A stretch of 24,768 nucleotides of DNA from Candidatus Martarchaeota archaeon (GCA_023474155.1 JAMCYJ010000045.1:1-24768), one strand, 5' to 3'; shown: positions 14,569-22,541, counted from the first letter of the stretch. Numbers and translations: made by a program. The notes: generated by a model not told the origin, from the sequence alone.

Positions 14569-15471
14569 CTAAACAATTGTAAGCCAATCCTTGAATCCAT
14601 CGTCGCTGCCGGAAACAATATCGTAGAACTTGCTGCTTATCGACTTCGTTACAGCGCCTGCGGCGCCGCCAGATATGCTGATGCCGTCGATATTGGTTAT
14701 AGGTGTTATCTCGGCGGCAGTGCCTGTGAAGAACGCCTCGTCGCTTGTGTAGAGCTCCTCTCGGTGTATCTTCCTCTCGGTTACGGCCATGCCATTGCCT
14801 CTGGCTATTTTTATTACTGAATCGCGCGTAATTCCGAGCAGGATGTCCGATGAATTATCAGGCGTTATCAGTTCGTTGTCCTTTACGATGAATATGTTCT
14901 CGCCTGGCCCTTCGGCAACATATCCATTGCCTGAGAGTATTATCGCTTCATCGTAGCCTGCGTGCTTGGCCTCTATGCTGCATAAAATAGAATTGAGATA
15001 ATTTCCGCTCGCTTTCGCCTGTATCGGAAGAATAGAGGAATTGAATCTTTTCCATGACGAAATCTTGCATTTTATGCCATTGTCCTTGTTTATGAAATAA
15101 TTACCAAAATCAACCGCGGCTATGAACACGCTTATTTTCTTGTTTACTACGTTCAGGCCGATGTTCTGGTCATTGTAAAACGCGAACGGCCTAATATATG
15201 ACGAGGAAAGCCTGTTTACCTTCAGCAGGCCTATTATCGCGCCTGCAAGCTGCGCCTCGTTATAGCCTAAGTCCATCGAATATATCTTTGCGCTTCTGAA
15301 GAATCTTTTTATATGGTCATCGAGCCTGAAAATCGCTGCCCTTGAATCTTTCAGACTATACGAACGGATGCCTTCAAAAATTCCGCTGCCGTACTGCAGC
15401 GAGTGCGTCAGAATTCCGACCTTTGCCTTTTCCGCGTCGACAAGTTCACCGTCAAGCCAGACTTTTTGCAT
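14569..15471 (-). CDS. ilvE: Branched-chain amino acid aminotransferase (class IV, PLP)
   Basis: Fold-type IV PLP aminotransferase of 300 residues, interconverting Leu/Ile/Val and their 2-oxo acids with glutamate. The start VWLDGELVDAEKAKVGILTH and SLQYGSGIFEGIRSY are typical of IlvE. The PLP lysine is K153 in IQAKASGNYLNS. EAIILSGNGYVAEGPGENIF (176-195) and the later FFTGTAAEITPI are the phosphate- and substrate-site motifs. D-amino acid transaminase and aminodeoxychorismate lyase are related, but the EGIR and GTAAEI motifs favour IlvE. GGGAG lies 6 nt before the ATG. No other branched-chain biosynthesis genes are near, so it may act in salvage or catabolism. Confidence 0.92.
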   Translation of the reverse strand: MQKVWLDGELVDAEKAKVGILTHSLQYGSGIFEGIRSYSLKDSRAAIFRLDDHIKRFFRSAKIYSMDLGYNEAQLAGAIIGLLKVNRLSSSYIRPFAFYNDQNIGLNVVNKKISVFIAAVDFGNYFINKDNGIKCKISSWKRFNSSILPIQAKASGNYLNSILCSIEAKHAGYDEAIILSGNGYVAEGPGENIFIVKDNELITPDNSSDILLGITRDSVIKIARGNGMAVTERKIHREELYTSDEAFFTGTAAEITPITNIDGISISGGAAGAVTKSISSKFYDIVSGSDDGFKDWLTIV

Positions 15472-15587
15472 TTAATCTCCCTATAAATAATAGGGCGAGC
15501 AACTTATTAATTATTGCGGTTTAGTATCATTTAAACGCCATGCAATTTATTCGTACTATTTTTATATTTTGTATTATAAAATTAATC

Positions 15588-15905
15588 ATGGCACGCAAAT
15601 TCCAAAGGCGCATCGAGAACTTCAAATGCAACAACTGCGGCGCATTTGTAAAAGGTAATGGATACACTGATCACTGCCCGAAATGCCTTGAAGGGATGCA
15701 TGTAGACAACAATCCTGGCGACAGGTCATCGGAATGCCGCGGCGCGATGAAAGCAGTATACGCGGAATACAAGTCAGGCAACTTTATCATACATTATAAA
15801 TGCAAAAAATGCGGTATTGAAAAAAGGTTTACGGCGGCGCAAAATGACAGCAACGGCGCGCTGATGGCATTTTTTGCGCAGGGAAATATTAAAAGCAACG
15901 TTTAG
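15588..15905 (+). CDS. RNHCP domain zinc protein
   Basis: Small predicted zinc-binding protein (105 residues) of the RNHCP family, whose role is unknown. FKCNNCGAF (12-20) gives the first CxxC and DHCPKCL (28-34) the second. They are followed by the family motif HVDNNPGDR (38-46), a further Cys50 and a C-terminal CKKC. The name-giving Arg-Asn is replaced by Thr-Asp (TDHCP), a mild deviation. The ATG at 15588 is preferred over one at 15540 because a TATA-like run (tttatatttt, 15561-15570) lies just before it and the homologous part begins there. It is followed after 13 nt by the Holliday junction resolvase, so the two are likely cotranscribed. Confidence 0.85.
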   Translation: MARKFQRRIENFKCNNCGAFVKGNGYTDHCPKCLEGMHVDNNPGDRSSECRGAMKAVYAEYKSGNFIIHYKCKKCGIEKRFTAAQNDSNGALMAFFAQGNIKSNV

Positions 15906-15918
15906 GAGGAGATCGGAT

Positions 15919-16338
15919 ATGGTAATGAGATATTCAAAAGGCGCGAGAAGCGAACGAGAGCTTTTGCTCCGTCTCTCCGGCATAGACTACTCCGTGATGC
16001 GCGCCGCGGGAAGCGGCGTAAATTCATTGAGCCCAGACATAATAGCGATAAAGGAAGGCAGGGGATTTGCATTCGAATGTAAGGCATGGGCCACAAACCT
16101 GCTCATAGAGCCGGAGAGGCTGGATTCCCTCAGGATATGGGAAAAGAACACCGGAATGCAGACTTTTATCGCATGGAGGATAAACAACAATGGGTGGTTC
16201 TTCATAAAACTTGACGAGCTTTTGAAAAACGGCAAAAATTATACGATGACAAAAAAGAAGGCATTCGAGATAAACAGGCGGTTTGAGGAAATAACAGGCG
16301 CGGCAGCACAGGAAGATCGAGCGCAGGGGCGGATATAG
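15919..16338 (+). CDS. hjc: Holliday junction resolvase Hjc
   Basis: Archaeal four-way junction resolvase of the PD-(D/E)XK superfamily, acting in recombination repair. From the ATG at 15919 (AGGAGGA about 8 nt upstream) it has 139 residues, the normal Hjc size. The catalytic set is E12 in SERELL, D40 in SPDIIAI and E53-x-K55 in FECKAW, matching the E-D-ExK pattern of Hjc. An N-terminal RYSKGARSEREL segment and the AAGSG turn are also family-typical. An in-frame ATG at 15874 lies inside the RNHCP gene and is disfavoured by the SD. Its archaeal partners RadA and MCM are elsewhere in this window. Confidence 0.92.
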   Translation: MVMRYSKGARSERELLLRLSGIDYSVMRAAGSGVNSLSPDIIAIKEGRGFAFECKAWATNLLIEPERLDSLRIWEKNTGMQTFIAWRINNNGWFFIKLDELLKNGKNYTMTKKKAFEINRRFEEITGAAAQEDRAQGRI

Positions 16339-16469
16339 AAAAGTATTTTAATTTTTCAGTAAGATATTTAATAATTTAAATCGCATTGTAATAAAAATGA
16401 ATAGTAGGAGATAAGGAAAAAGGCAGGAATTTGACAAAACTTTTTATATCTTTATAACCTATTATTAAT

Positions 16470-16483
16470 GCATTTTTAAATGC
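16470..16483. repeat. Short palindrome upstream of the ribosomal genes
   Basis: GCATTT-tt-AAATGC (16470-16483) is a perfect inverted repeat within the 220-bp leader region of rps13. TATA-like runs lie on both sides (around 16441-16449 and 16524-16530). It may be an operator or simply AT-rich chance; no RNA hairpin of useful stability is expected. Confidence 0.3.
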
Positions 16484-16558
16484 GCGCTATCTTTTATTGC
16501 GCTATTTTTGATTTTCATTTTTCATAATTATAGACTTAAACACCGAATGCGTGAATGA

Positions 16559-17101
16559 ATGGCTGAAAAAACACCCGCACCCCGCAAAAAACCAGAGAAC
16601 CCGACATCGATCGTTAGAATAGCCGGAAAGGATATCAACGGCGCCCTTAACATAGAAAGGGGCTTGCAAAGCATAAAGGGCATAGGGGCAAATACTGCGA
16701 AAATATTCGCGAACGCAATCGAAAGCAAATTAGGCATAGATAAAAACACAACCATCGGAAGCCTAAGCGACACGCAAATAGACAATATAGAGGCTGTGCT
16801 GAAGGCGCCGTCGCAGTTAAATATGCCTGCATTCCTCTACAACAGGAGGAAAAACAGCGAGAACGGGCAGGACATGCACATAATAGGCAACGACCTCCTG
16901 TTTGCGGTAAGGCAGGACATTAACAAGCAAATAACGATAAAAACATGGAGAGGATTCAGGCACCAGTACGGCCTGAAGGTAAGAGGCCAATCAACCCGCT
17001 CGACAGGGAGAAGCGGCACAACGGTCGGCGTGCTCAAAAAGGCAATCAAGGCACAGCAGCAGCCTGCTGCAAAAGGAGGAGCAGCGCCTGCAAAAAAATA
17101 A
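16559..17101 (+). CDS. rps13: Small ribosomal subunit protein uS13
   Basis: 30S head protein at the subunit interface. The 180 residues include the N-terminal helix-two-turn-helix GLQSIKGIGANTAKIFANAI (35-54) and the conserved KTWRGFRHQYGLKVRGQSTR followed by STGRSGTTVGV near the C-terminus. Relative to typical archaeal uS13 (about 150 residues) it has a Pro/Lys-rich N-terminal extension and an Ala/Gln/Lys-rich tail, probably rRNA-binding. It opens the uS13-uS4-uS11 cluster, the standard archaeal order. uS4 starts about 14 nt downstream. Confidence 0.97.
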   Translation: MAEKTPAPRKKPENPTSIVRIAGKDINGALNIERGLQSIKGIGANTAKIFANAIESKLGIDKNTTIGSLSDTQIDNIEAVLKAPSQLNMPAFLYNRRKNSENGQDMHIIGNDLLFAVRQDINKQITIKTWRGFRHQYGLKVRGQSTRSTGRSGTTVGVLKKAIKAQQQPAAKGGAAPAKK

Positions 17102-17106
17102 ATTTT

Positions 17107-17118
17107 GGTGATTAAATA
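17107..17118 (+). promoter_or_regulatory. SD and AUA start codon of uS4
   Basis: GGTGAT (17107-17112) is a full SD match, followed by an in-frame stop TAA (17113-17115) and then ATA at 17116-17118. Translation from ATA gives (M)GSIKRNRRKHENP, which lines up from residue 1 with archaeal uS4 starting MGDPK-. No ATG, GTG or TTG occurs in this frame until 17227. Confidence 0.75.
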
Positions 17119-17679
17119 GGATCTATCAAGAGGAACAGGAGGAAGCATGAAAATCCAAAGGATATTTTCAATGTCGAAAGGATAAAACAGGACAGGGCGC
17201 TGATAAACGAGTACGGGCTCAAGAATATGAAAGAGCTCTGGCAAGTGCAGTCCAGGATAAGCAATATCAGGAGGAATATCAGGCTTTTGCTTGCCGGCGC
17301 CTCTAAGCAGGCCGGGAACGAAAAGGATATCGTGGATAAGCTCATAAAGCATGGCGTTGTAAGGCAGGAGGCGACTCTCGACGACCTTCTGGACCTACAG
17401 GAAAAGCAGTTTCTCGAAAGAAGGCTACAGTCGGTGGTCTTCAGGAAAGGGCTTGCGAAAACAATCAAACAGGCAAGGCAGCTTGTTGTGCACGGATTCA
17501 TAAGCATGAACGGAAAAAAGATGGACAAGCCAGGCGTTATGGTTTGTGCAGCAGACGAGCAGAGCATTGCGTACTACAAAAAAATAGAGTTGAATGCCGC
17601 TCCGAAAATAGAAATAACCAAGCAGGAGAAAGAAGTTCTCAAAGAGATAAAGGAAAAGCAGGAGGAGGCGGTCAAATAA
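17116..17679 (+). CDS. rps4: Small ribosomal subunit protein uS4, probable AUA start
   Basis: Primary 16S-binding protein of the 30S body. Read from ATA at 17116 it has 187 residues, the normal archaeal size. The N-terminal part (GSIKRNRRKHENP, then INEYGLKNMKELWQVQSRIS) matches archaeal uS4, and the S4 RNA-binding domain covers about 100-160 (LERRLQSVVFRKGLAKTIKQ, ARQLVVHGFISMNGKKMDKP). An in-frame ATG at 17227 would remove 37 conserved residues. A well-placed SD (GGTGAT) sits 3 nt before the ATA. A start ATG at 17147 after AGGAGG is in another frame and yields only 12 codons. Either AUA is used as start or a G-to-A change or read error hides an ATG. Confidence 0.9.
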   Translation: MGSIKRNRRKHENPKDIFNVERIKQDRALINEYGLKNMKELWQVQSRISNIRRNIRLLLAGASKQAGNEKDIVDKLIKHGVVRQEATLDDLLDLQEKQFLERRLQSVVFRKGLAKTIKQARQLVVHGFISMNGKKMDKPGVMVCAADEQSIAYYKKIELNAAPKIEITKQEKEVLKEIKEKQEEAVK

Positions 17680-17718
17680 AAATTTAAACAAAAATATGCT
17701 TAAAACATGCGGGATGAA

Positions 17719-18210
17719 ATGGCCAAAAAACAGAATGCAAAGGCAAAGCCTGATGCAAAAAAAGAGGAGAAGAAAGAAATCGTATCGTACGAGGCAAAGG
17801 CCTTAGAGGAAAAACCAAAGCCAACGAAGGAAAGATGGGCTGTTGCGCATGTTTATTCATCAAAGAACAACACGATAATAACAGTCACCGACATGAGCGG
17901 AGCTGAAACAATCGCAGTCGGAAGCGGGGGAATGATGGTCACGGCCGACTCGCAGGAAGGTTCTCCTTACGCCGCAATGCAGGCCGCGTACAAGGTAGCT
18001 GCCCAGGCAAAGGACAAGGGAATCACGAACATAAACATTGAGATACGCGCGCCCGGAGGGCACAATTCGAAGAGCCCGGGGCCCGGAGCGCAGGCTGTAG
18101 TAAGGGTCCTTGCAAGAAGCGGGATACGCGTCAGCAAAATCATGGATGTGACCCCCATACCCACAGACACCACAAAGAGGCCGGGAGGAAGAAGGGGAAG
18201 GCGCGTCTGA
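17719..18210 (+). CDS. rps11: Small ribosomal subunit protein uS11
   Basis: 30S platform protein. The core RWAVAHVYSSKNNTIITVTD, SGGMMVTADSQEGSPYAAMQ, IEIRAPGGHNSKSPGPGAQA and the C-terminal PGGRRGRRV are unmistakable uS11 motifs. It carries a Lys/Glu/Ala-rich N-terminal extension of about 35 residues compared with typical archaeal members (about 130). I take the ATG at 17719 (MAKK-, 163 residues); an ATG at 17707 would add four residues. It ends the cluster, and a T-rich terminator-like stretch follows about 50 nt downstream. The RNA polymerase subunit D gene that often follows in archaea is not here. Confidence 0.96.
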   Translation: MAKKQNAKAKPDAKKEEKKEIVSYEAKALEEKPKPTKERWAVAHVYSSKNNTIITVTDMSGAETIAVGSGGMMVTADSQEGSPYAAMQAAYKVAAQAKDKGITNINIEIRAPGGHNSKSPGPGAQAVVRVLARSGIRVSKIMDVTPIPTDTTKRPGGRRGRRV

Positions 18211-18260
18211 TTCCGCGCGGGCGTGCTGCGAATGCGAATATTTTCGCAGGCGCAAAGCCC

Positions 18261-18280
18261 TTGTTTTTTTCTTATTTTTT
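18261..18280 (+). terminator. T-rich terminator downstream of uS11
   Basis: Seven T (18264-18270) and six T (18275-18280) follow closely, about 53 nt after the uS11 stop. Archaeal RNA polymerase terminates on such T-runs without needing a hairpin. Assigned by position and composition only. Confidence 0.5.
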
Positions 18281-18428
18281 ATAATTTTGTAATAAAACAG
18301 GGACGCTAAAAATCAAGGCGCTATTTGAAAACAGAATAACAACTGCTACTCGCGGACAGGCTTTCTGCCATGAGCGTTAAAGACGATCAATCGATTTTTA
18401 GCAATCTTTTTATAGTTTTGTAATAGAA
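18276..18428. repeat. Nested direct and inverted repeat element
   Basis: Imperfect 22-bp direct repeats at 18276-18297 and 18407-18428 (20 of 22 identical, core TTTTGTAATA) enclose the 10-bp inverted repeat GCTAAAAATC at 18305-18314 and its complement GATTTTTAGC at 18393-18402. The interior of about 78 bp has no evident coding potential. The layout, direct repeats outside and inverted repeats inside, resembles a tiny miniature element with its duplicated target, or two copies of a promoter-like motif. Confidence 0.45.
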
Positions 18429-18587
18429 ATATATATCGGTAAAGAATCGTCAGGGCTGCTTTTATACTGTATTCCTGCTTAGGTCACAGCACTGATGTTA
18501 AAGCAAAATGCATTTAGGCAAATTCAAGACAAGTTATCGTAAAGTATGCAATTTCAGAATTACCTGCTGTTTATCGATTGATGATTA

Positions 18588-18597
18588 TTATATAAAA
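18588..18597 (+). promoter_or_regulatory. TATA box of radA
   Basis: The run ttatataaaa is centred about 19 nt before the radA ATG. A similar spacing precedes 19672, 15588 and the RHH gene, suggesting short or absent 5' leaders. No SD is present. Confidence 0.55.
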
Positions 18598-18610
18598 AAC
18601 GCGTGTTTCT

Positions 18611-19561
18611 ATGGCCAAAGAAAAATCAATAAAGGAAATAGATGACCTTCCAGGAATCGGCGAGACCACTGCCGCAAAACTTAGGTCGCAAAACATTGAT
18701 ACGCTCGAGAAGATAGCAGTGATGGCTCCCCATGAGCTCGCGGAAATTTCAGGCATAAGCGTTGAAAAGGCAAAGGACGCTGTGCAGGCCGCAAAGGACT
18801 CGACGACAATAAACTTCGAGACCGGAGAGGCTTTTTACGAAAAGAGAAAGGATATAGGAAAAATAAGCACGGGCTCAAAGGAGCTGAACGACATGATCGG
18901 CGGCGGCGTCGAGACGAATGGAATTACAGAGGCGTATGGAAAATTCAGCAGCGGAAAGACTCAGCTCGGATTCATGCTCGCAGTCAATGTGCAGCTTCCT
19001 GCAAGCAAGGGCGGGCTTGACGGCAACGTAATGTTCATAGACACGGAAGGCACGTTCAGGCCGGAAAGGATAAAACAGATATGCGAAAGCCTCGGCATAG
19101 ACGCGAAAAAAACCCTTGAAAACATAATCTATATAAGGGCGAAGACGACAGAGGAGCAAATCCTCACGCTCGAGAGGGCGGACAAGCTCATACAGGAGAA
19201 AAACATAAAGCTCATAATCATAGACTCCCTTACCTCCTTGTTCAGGTCTGAATTTATAGGCAGGGGCGCGCTCGGGGAAAGGCAGCAGAAGCTCAACCAC
19301 CATGTGCACAGGCTGCAGATGCTTGCAGACAAGTACCAGCTTGCGGCCTTCATAACAAACCAGGTGATGGACAACCCCGGAATCCTTTTCGGCGACCCGA
19401 CGACGCCTATTGGCGGAAACGTGCTTGCGCATGCAGCGACGACAAGGCTTTATATGAGAAAAAGCAAGGAGGAGCGGCGCATCGTGAAGCTTGTGGACTC
19501 GCCGTACATGCCGGAAGGTGAATGCGTAATAAAAATCGCGGATGTAGGGATAAAAGATTGA
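18611..19561 (+). CDS. radA: DNA repair and recombination protein RadA
   Basis: Archaeal Rad51-type recombinase that forms filaments on single-stranded DNA. The 316 residues are full length. An N-terminal helix-hairpin-helix domain (about 8-60, with DDLPGIGETTAAKL and HELAEISGIS) is followed by the core with Walker A GKFSSGKT (110-117) and Walker B LIIIDS (201-206). Loop and filament-forming features include FIDTEGTFRPERI and FITNQVMDNPG, and the end KLVDSPYMPEGECVIKI is typical. The N-terminal domain rules out RadB. It has its own promoter and stands after a 400-bp gene-free stretch. Confidence 0.97.
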   Translation: MAKEKSIKEIDDLPGIGETTAAKLRSQNIDTLEKIAVMAPHELAEISGISVEKAKDAVQAAKDSTTINFETGEAFYEKRKDIGKISTGSKELNDMIGGGVETNGITEAYGKFSSGKTQLGFMLAVNVQLPASKGGLDGNVMFIDTEGTFRPERIKQICESLGIDAKKTLENIIYIRAKTTEEQILTLERADKLIQEKNIKLIIIDSLTSLFRSEFIGRGALGERQQKLNHHVHRLQMLADKYQLAAFITNQVMDNPGILFGDPTTPIGGNVLAHAATTRLYMRKSKEERRIVKLVDSPYMPEGECVIKIADVGIKD

Positions 19562-19671
19562 TGTGCATTTACAAATTGTTTTCCTGCATTAGCCTGCGCT
19601 GCAATCGATGGCCATAGTTTTTTTCGGCAAAAAATCAGGTTCTATCCCAAAAATATATTACAAATGGTACG

Positions 19672-20541
19672 ATGTTCGAGAACATAATAAACGGATGGAA
19701 AATAGGGAAGGCAGTGCGCGGCATAGTCATGAAGGACAAGTCGCTTATGATGTATCCTATTCTTTCTGTAGTCATCGCGCTTGCGCTGCTTGCCGCAATA
19801 TTTTTAGTAGGCATTATCGCTGCAGGGGCGGTAGCAGGCCATAGCCTGATGCTGATAGTAGGAATAATCTTATTTTACATCGCAGTAACATTTTCCTCAA
19901 CATACATAAGCATCGCCTTGCTGATTGCGTACAAAAAGTTCAGCTCTGGAAAAAAAATCAGCATTGCAGAAGCGTTGTCGCTTGCAAAACCCTACTGGAA
20001 AAACGCTCTGAAATGGGCGATCTTTTATTCTATCATAATAATGATATTGAATGCAATAGAATCCCGATTCAGGGGAATAGGCAGACTTGCAGTCGGATTC
20101 ATAGGCTCGCTTGCAATAAGCGCGGCTGTGTTTTTCGTCGTGCCTGTCATACTCGAAAAGAACGTGGGGCCGATTGATGCAATGAAAGAAAGCGTAAAGA
20201 CGATTTATCACCAGTTTGGGCAGACCTTCGGAGGCTTTGCATTTATCGACCTTTATTCTGCGATGTTTGTTGTACTAGGTATTATTATAATTATCGCATC
20301 TCTGGCATTGTTTGGCAGCAGCATTATTTTGAATATTATATTTATCGCAACAGGGATTATAGGCTTTGCGCTTGTAGTGTTCGGCGCAGTGTTTGCCGCA
20401 ACGCTCGGGCAGGTCTTCAAGCTGATAGTCTATGATTATGCGAACGGAAGGCCTTTGCCAAAAGGAATAAGCACGCAAATGATCAGCAATGCAAGCAAAA
20501 AAAGGAAAATGGCTGGAAGCAGCAATGCAGGCAATATATAA
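19672..20541 (+). CDS. Multi-pass membrane protein, DUF6159-like
   Basis: Integral membrane protein of 289 residues with about six hydrophobic segments (near 28-52, 58-84, 112-130, 138-162, 195-220 and 225-255). The N-terminus (NGWKIGKAVRGIVMKDKSLMMYPIL) and the SLAKPYWKNALKWAIFYSII region resemble the DUF6159 family, whose members have no known function. The C-terminal tail is basic and presumably cytoplasmic. A TATA-like run at 19652-19659 precedes the ATG by about 17 nt and there is no SD, so the message may be leaderless. Dph5 follows after about 25 nt on the same strand. Confidence 0.75.
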   Translation: MFENIINGWKIGKAVRGIVMKDKSLMMYPILSVVIALALLAAIFLVGIIAAGAVAGHSLMLIVGIILFYIAVTFSSTYISIALLIAYKKFSSGKKISIAEALSLAKPYWKNALKWAIFYSIIIMILNAIESRFRGIGRLAVGFIGSLAISAAVFFVVPVILEKNVGPIDAMKESVKTIYHQFGQTFGGFAFIDLYSAMFVVLGIIIIIASLALFGSSIILNIIFIATGIIGFALVVFGAVFAATLGQVFKLIVYDYANGRPLPKGISTQMISNASKKRKMAGSSNAGNI

Positions 20542-20565
20542 TATTCAACTATGCAATATGATGCA

Positions 20566-21333
20566 ATGCTTTATCTAATAGGACTCGGACTGTCAAAGGG
20601 AGATATATCGGCAAAGGCGCTTGAAATCGCAAAAAAATGCGATGTTGCATATATCGAAAGATACACGGGAAGAATCAGCGACGACGACGTGAATGAGCTT
20701 TCGGAATCCATCGGCAAGAAATTCAAGATCCTCAAAAGGCCTTCTTTCGAGGACAATGTAGCCGAGCTGATTGCGGAGGCCGCTGAAAAAAACGTCGGCG
20801 TATTCATCGAAGGGGACCCTTTAATCGCAACAACGCACAAGATACTGTTCATCGAGGCGAAAACCCATGGCGTCGAAATAAAGGTCGTGCATTCAGTATC
20901 CATACTTACTGCGGCAATGGGGGAAAGCATGCTCGACTTCTACAGATTCGGCGCGGTGTGCACCATCGCAGACTGGAGCGAACACTATAGGCCTGTTTCG
21001 TTCTATGAGACAATCGAAAGGAACCTCGGCATGAACCTCCACAGCATACTTTTCCTCGACTTCGACGAAAGCGAGCAGGCAAGCCCTGACCTAAGACGCG
21101 TAAGCGGGATTTTCAAGGCAGCGGAGAAGCAGTACGGAAGGGGAATATTGAATGAGGAAAGGGAAATAATAATACTGCACAATGTCGAGCTTGACACGCA
21201 GAAAAACCTGCTTGCAAAAATAGGCGAGCTTGACGACATAGAGCTCGGAAGGGGCCCTACGCTCATCGTAATCCCCGCAAAGCTCAGCGATATAGAAAAA
21301 GAGCTTGTCGACGCGGTGTACAGGCAGGAGTAA
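20566..21333 (+). CDS. dphB: Diphthine synthase Dph5 (DphB)
   Basis: SAM-dependent methyltransferase that trimethylates the ACP-histidine intermediate on elongation factor 2 to diphthine. LYLIGLGLSKGDIS at the very start, IEGDPLIATTHKILF and SILTAAMGESMLDFYRFG are clear Dph5 motifs of the tetrapyrrole methylase fold. I chose the ATG at 20566 (255 residues) because family members begin MLYLIGLGL; the ATG at 20551 would add five residues. It is followed 26 nt later by endA on the same strand. Function is secure; the start less so. Confidence 0.95.
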   Translation: MLYLIGLGLSKGDISAKALEIAKKCDVAYIERYTGRISDDDVNELSESIGKKFKILKRPSFEDNVAELIAEAAEKNVGVFIEGDPLIATTHKILFIEAKTHGVEIKVVHSVSILTAAMGESMLDFYRFGAVCTIADWSEHYRPVSFYETIERNLGMNLHSILFLDFDESEQASPDLRRVSGIFKAAEKQYGRGILNEEREIIILHNVELDTQKNLLAKIGELDDIELGRGPTLIVIPAKLSDIEKELVDAVYRQE

Positions 21334-21359
21334 AGCGCCGCCGTAAAAAGTGTGAAACA

Positions 21360-22529
21360 ATGCTGCAGATATTTCTTGACGAAAAGACAAAAAAGATATT
21401 CGCCACTGACCAGTCTACGATAGACATACTGAAAAACGGGTTCTTCGGAGAAGCCGAAGGCGGTAGAATATTGCTCGCCCCTGAAGAAGCGCTTTATATG
21501 ATTGACGTACGAAAGGCGCAGTGCCTTTCGTCGGAATCTGGCAAGGAGGTCGGGTTCGACGAATTTGCAGGGCTTGTTCTGCAGAGAAAAAAGATGATGG
21601 CGAGATATTTCACGTACAAGGACTGGAGGGACAGAGGCATAATGATAAAGGATTTCAGATTCATAAAATCGGGCGCTAAGCAATCTAAGGCAAAAGTCCC
21701 GATAAAAAGCTATCCTGCTTCCGGAGTGAAGCTCAACGAATACTCTCTGAATGGCACGTTCTTTCCTGACGACCTCATATGCATCGTCGGCGGGGACGAA
21801 GGGAAAAAAATCTATCTCGAGCATTGGTTCGGGCAATACGGGACATACAAGCTAAACGAGAGAGGGATATTAAACAAGCTTGACATGTATGAAACGCTGT
21901 ATCTAATGGAAAAGAAAATCCTTGCGGTAAAAAACTTTACGCGCGAACAGATCTCGCGCGCCGCGGAAAAAAGAAGACACGATTTCGTAAAGCTGTATCT
22001 TGTCTACAGGGACTGGAGGGACAGGGGATATGTCGTAAAAACTGGCTTCAAGTTCGGAACGCACTTCAGGATATATTTCCCCGGCGCAAGACCGGTAAAG
22101 GACGAGCAGTGGATGCATTCTAAGCATGTGATACATGTATTTCCGAGGGACACGAAGCTGCTGATATCAGAATGGGCAAGGGCGATAAGGGTGGCGCACT
22201 CCGTGCGCAAGACGTTCATACTCGCAATTCCAGGAAAGACGAGAAATAAGAAAATGAAAATAGACTTCGTGCTTTACCATAGGAAAAACAAAAGCATTGA
22301 ACTGCCTGGCGCAGACGCGCCGAGGCTCGGAATGCTCTCGCTCGGCGAAGACGAGGTAATAGGGGGAAGCGAGCTTTCGGCAATGATAAACGAGGCAAAG
22401 GAAAATAAACTAGAGCTGATAATAGCCATAAGCGACAGGGAGACCGCTGTCACATACTACAAGGTAAGAAGAATTACCCTGCCGAAGAGCGAATATGAAT
22501 ACTATGAAATAGACTGGATGCAGCCGTGA
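21360..22529 (+). CDS. endA: tRNA-splicing endonuclease EndA, ARMAN-type three-unit (epsilon-2) form
   Basis: Cuts introns from pre-tRNA at the bulge-helix-bulge. The 389 residues are about twice a classic archaeal EndA subunit, with two YxDWRDRG segments (86-93 and 216-223) showing an internal duplication. The C-terminal-most catalytic unit holds the triad Y239 (FRIYFPG), H253 (MHSKHV) and K284 (AHSVRKTF). The rest supplies the degenerate unit and another C-domain, as in the epsilon-2 homodimers described for ARMAN archaea, which have broad substrate specificity. The convergent archease gene ends 12 nt away. GTG-rich sequence precedes the ATG but no strong SD. The enzyme class is near certain; the architecture is my reading of length and repeats. 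Confidence 0.93.
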   Translation: MLQIFLDEKTKKIFATDQSTIDILKNGFFGEAEGGRILLAPEEALYMIDVRKAQCLSSESGKEVGFDEFAGLVLQRKKMMARYFTYKDWRDRGIMIKDFRFIKSGAKQSKAKVPIKSYPASGVKLNEYSLNGTFFPDDLICIVGGDEGKKIYLEHWFGQYGTYKLNERGILNKLDMYETLYLMEKKILAVKNFTREQISRAAEKRRHDFVKLYLVYRDWRDRGYVVKTGFKFGTHFRIYFPGARPVKDEQWMHSKHVIHVFPRDTKLLISEWARAIRVAHSVRKTFILAIPGKTRNKKMKIDFVLYHRKNKSIELPGADAPRLGMLSLGEDEVIGGSELSAMINEAKENKLELIIAISDRETAVTYYKVRRITLPKSEYEYYEIDWMQP

Positions 22530-22541
22530 TGAGGGAAGGCG

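Larger units (their letters stand above)
18211..18610. other. 400-bp non-coding region with nested repeats
   Basis: No coding frame is supported here. From left to right it holds a T-rich terminator-like stretch, a 22-bp direct repeat pair enclosing a 10-bp inverted repeat pair, about 160 bp with no structure that I recognise, and the radA TATA box. It is the longest gene-free stretch in an otherwise compact window. Confidence 0.6.

Noticed and set aside
14353..14820. A 155-codon plus-strand frame across cgi121 and ilvE
   Set aside because: It is antisense to two well-supported genes and shows no family motifs.
17147..17185. ATG 17147 with a good AGGAGG as the start of uS4
   Set aside because: It is in another frame and stops after 12 codons, while the uS4-like residues are already in frame upstream of it from 17116.
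19608..19844. A 78-codon frame overlapping the start of the DUF6159-like gene
   Set aside because: It is out of frame with the membrane protein, with an Arg/His/Ser-rich composition typical of a shadow frame.
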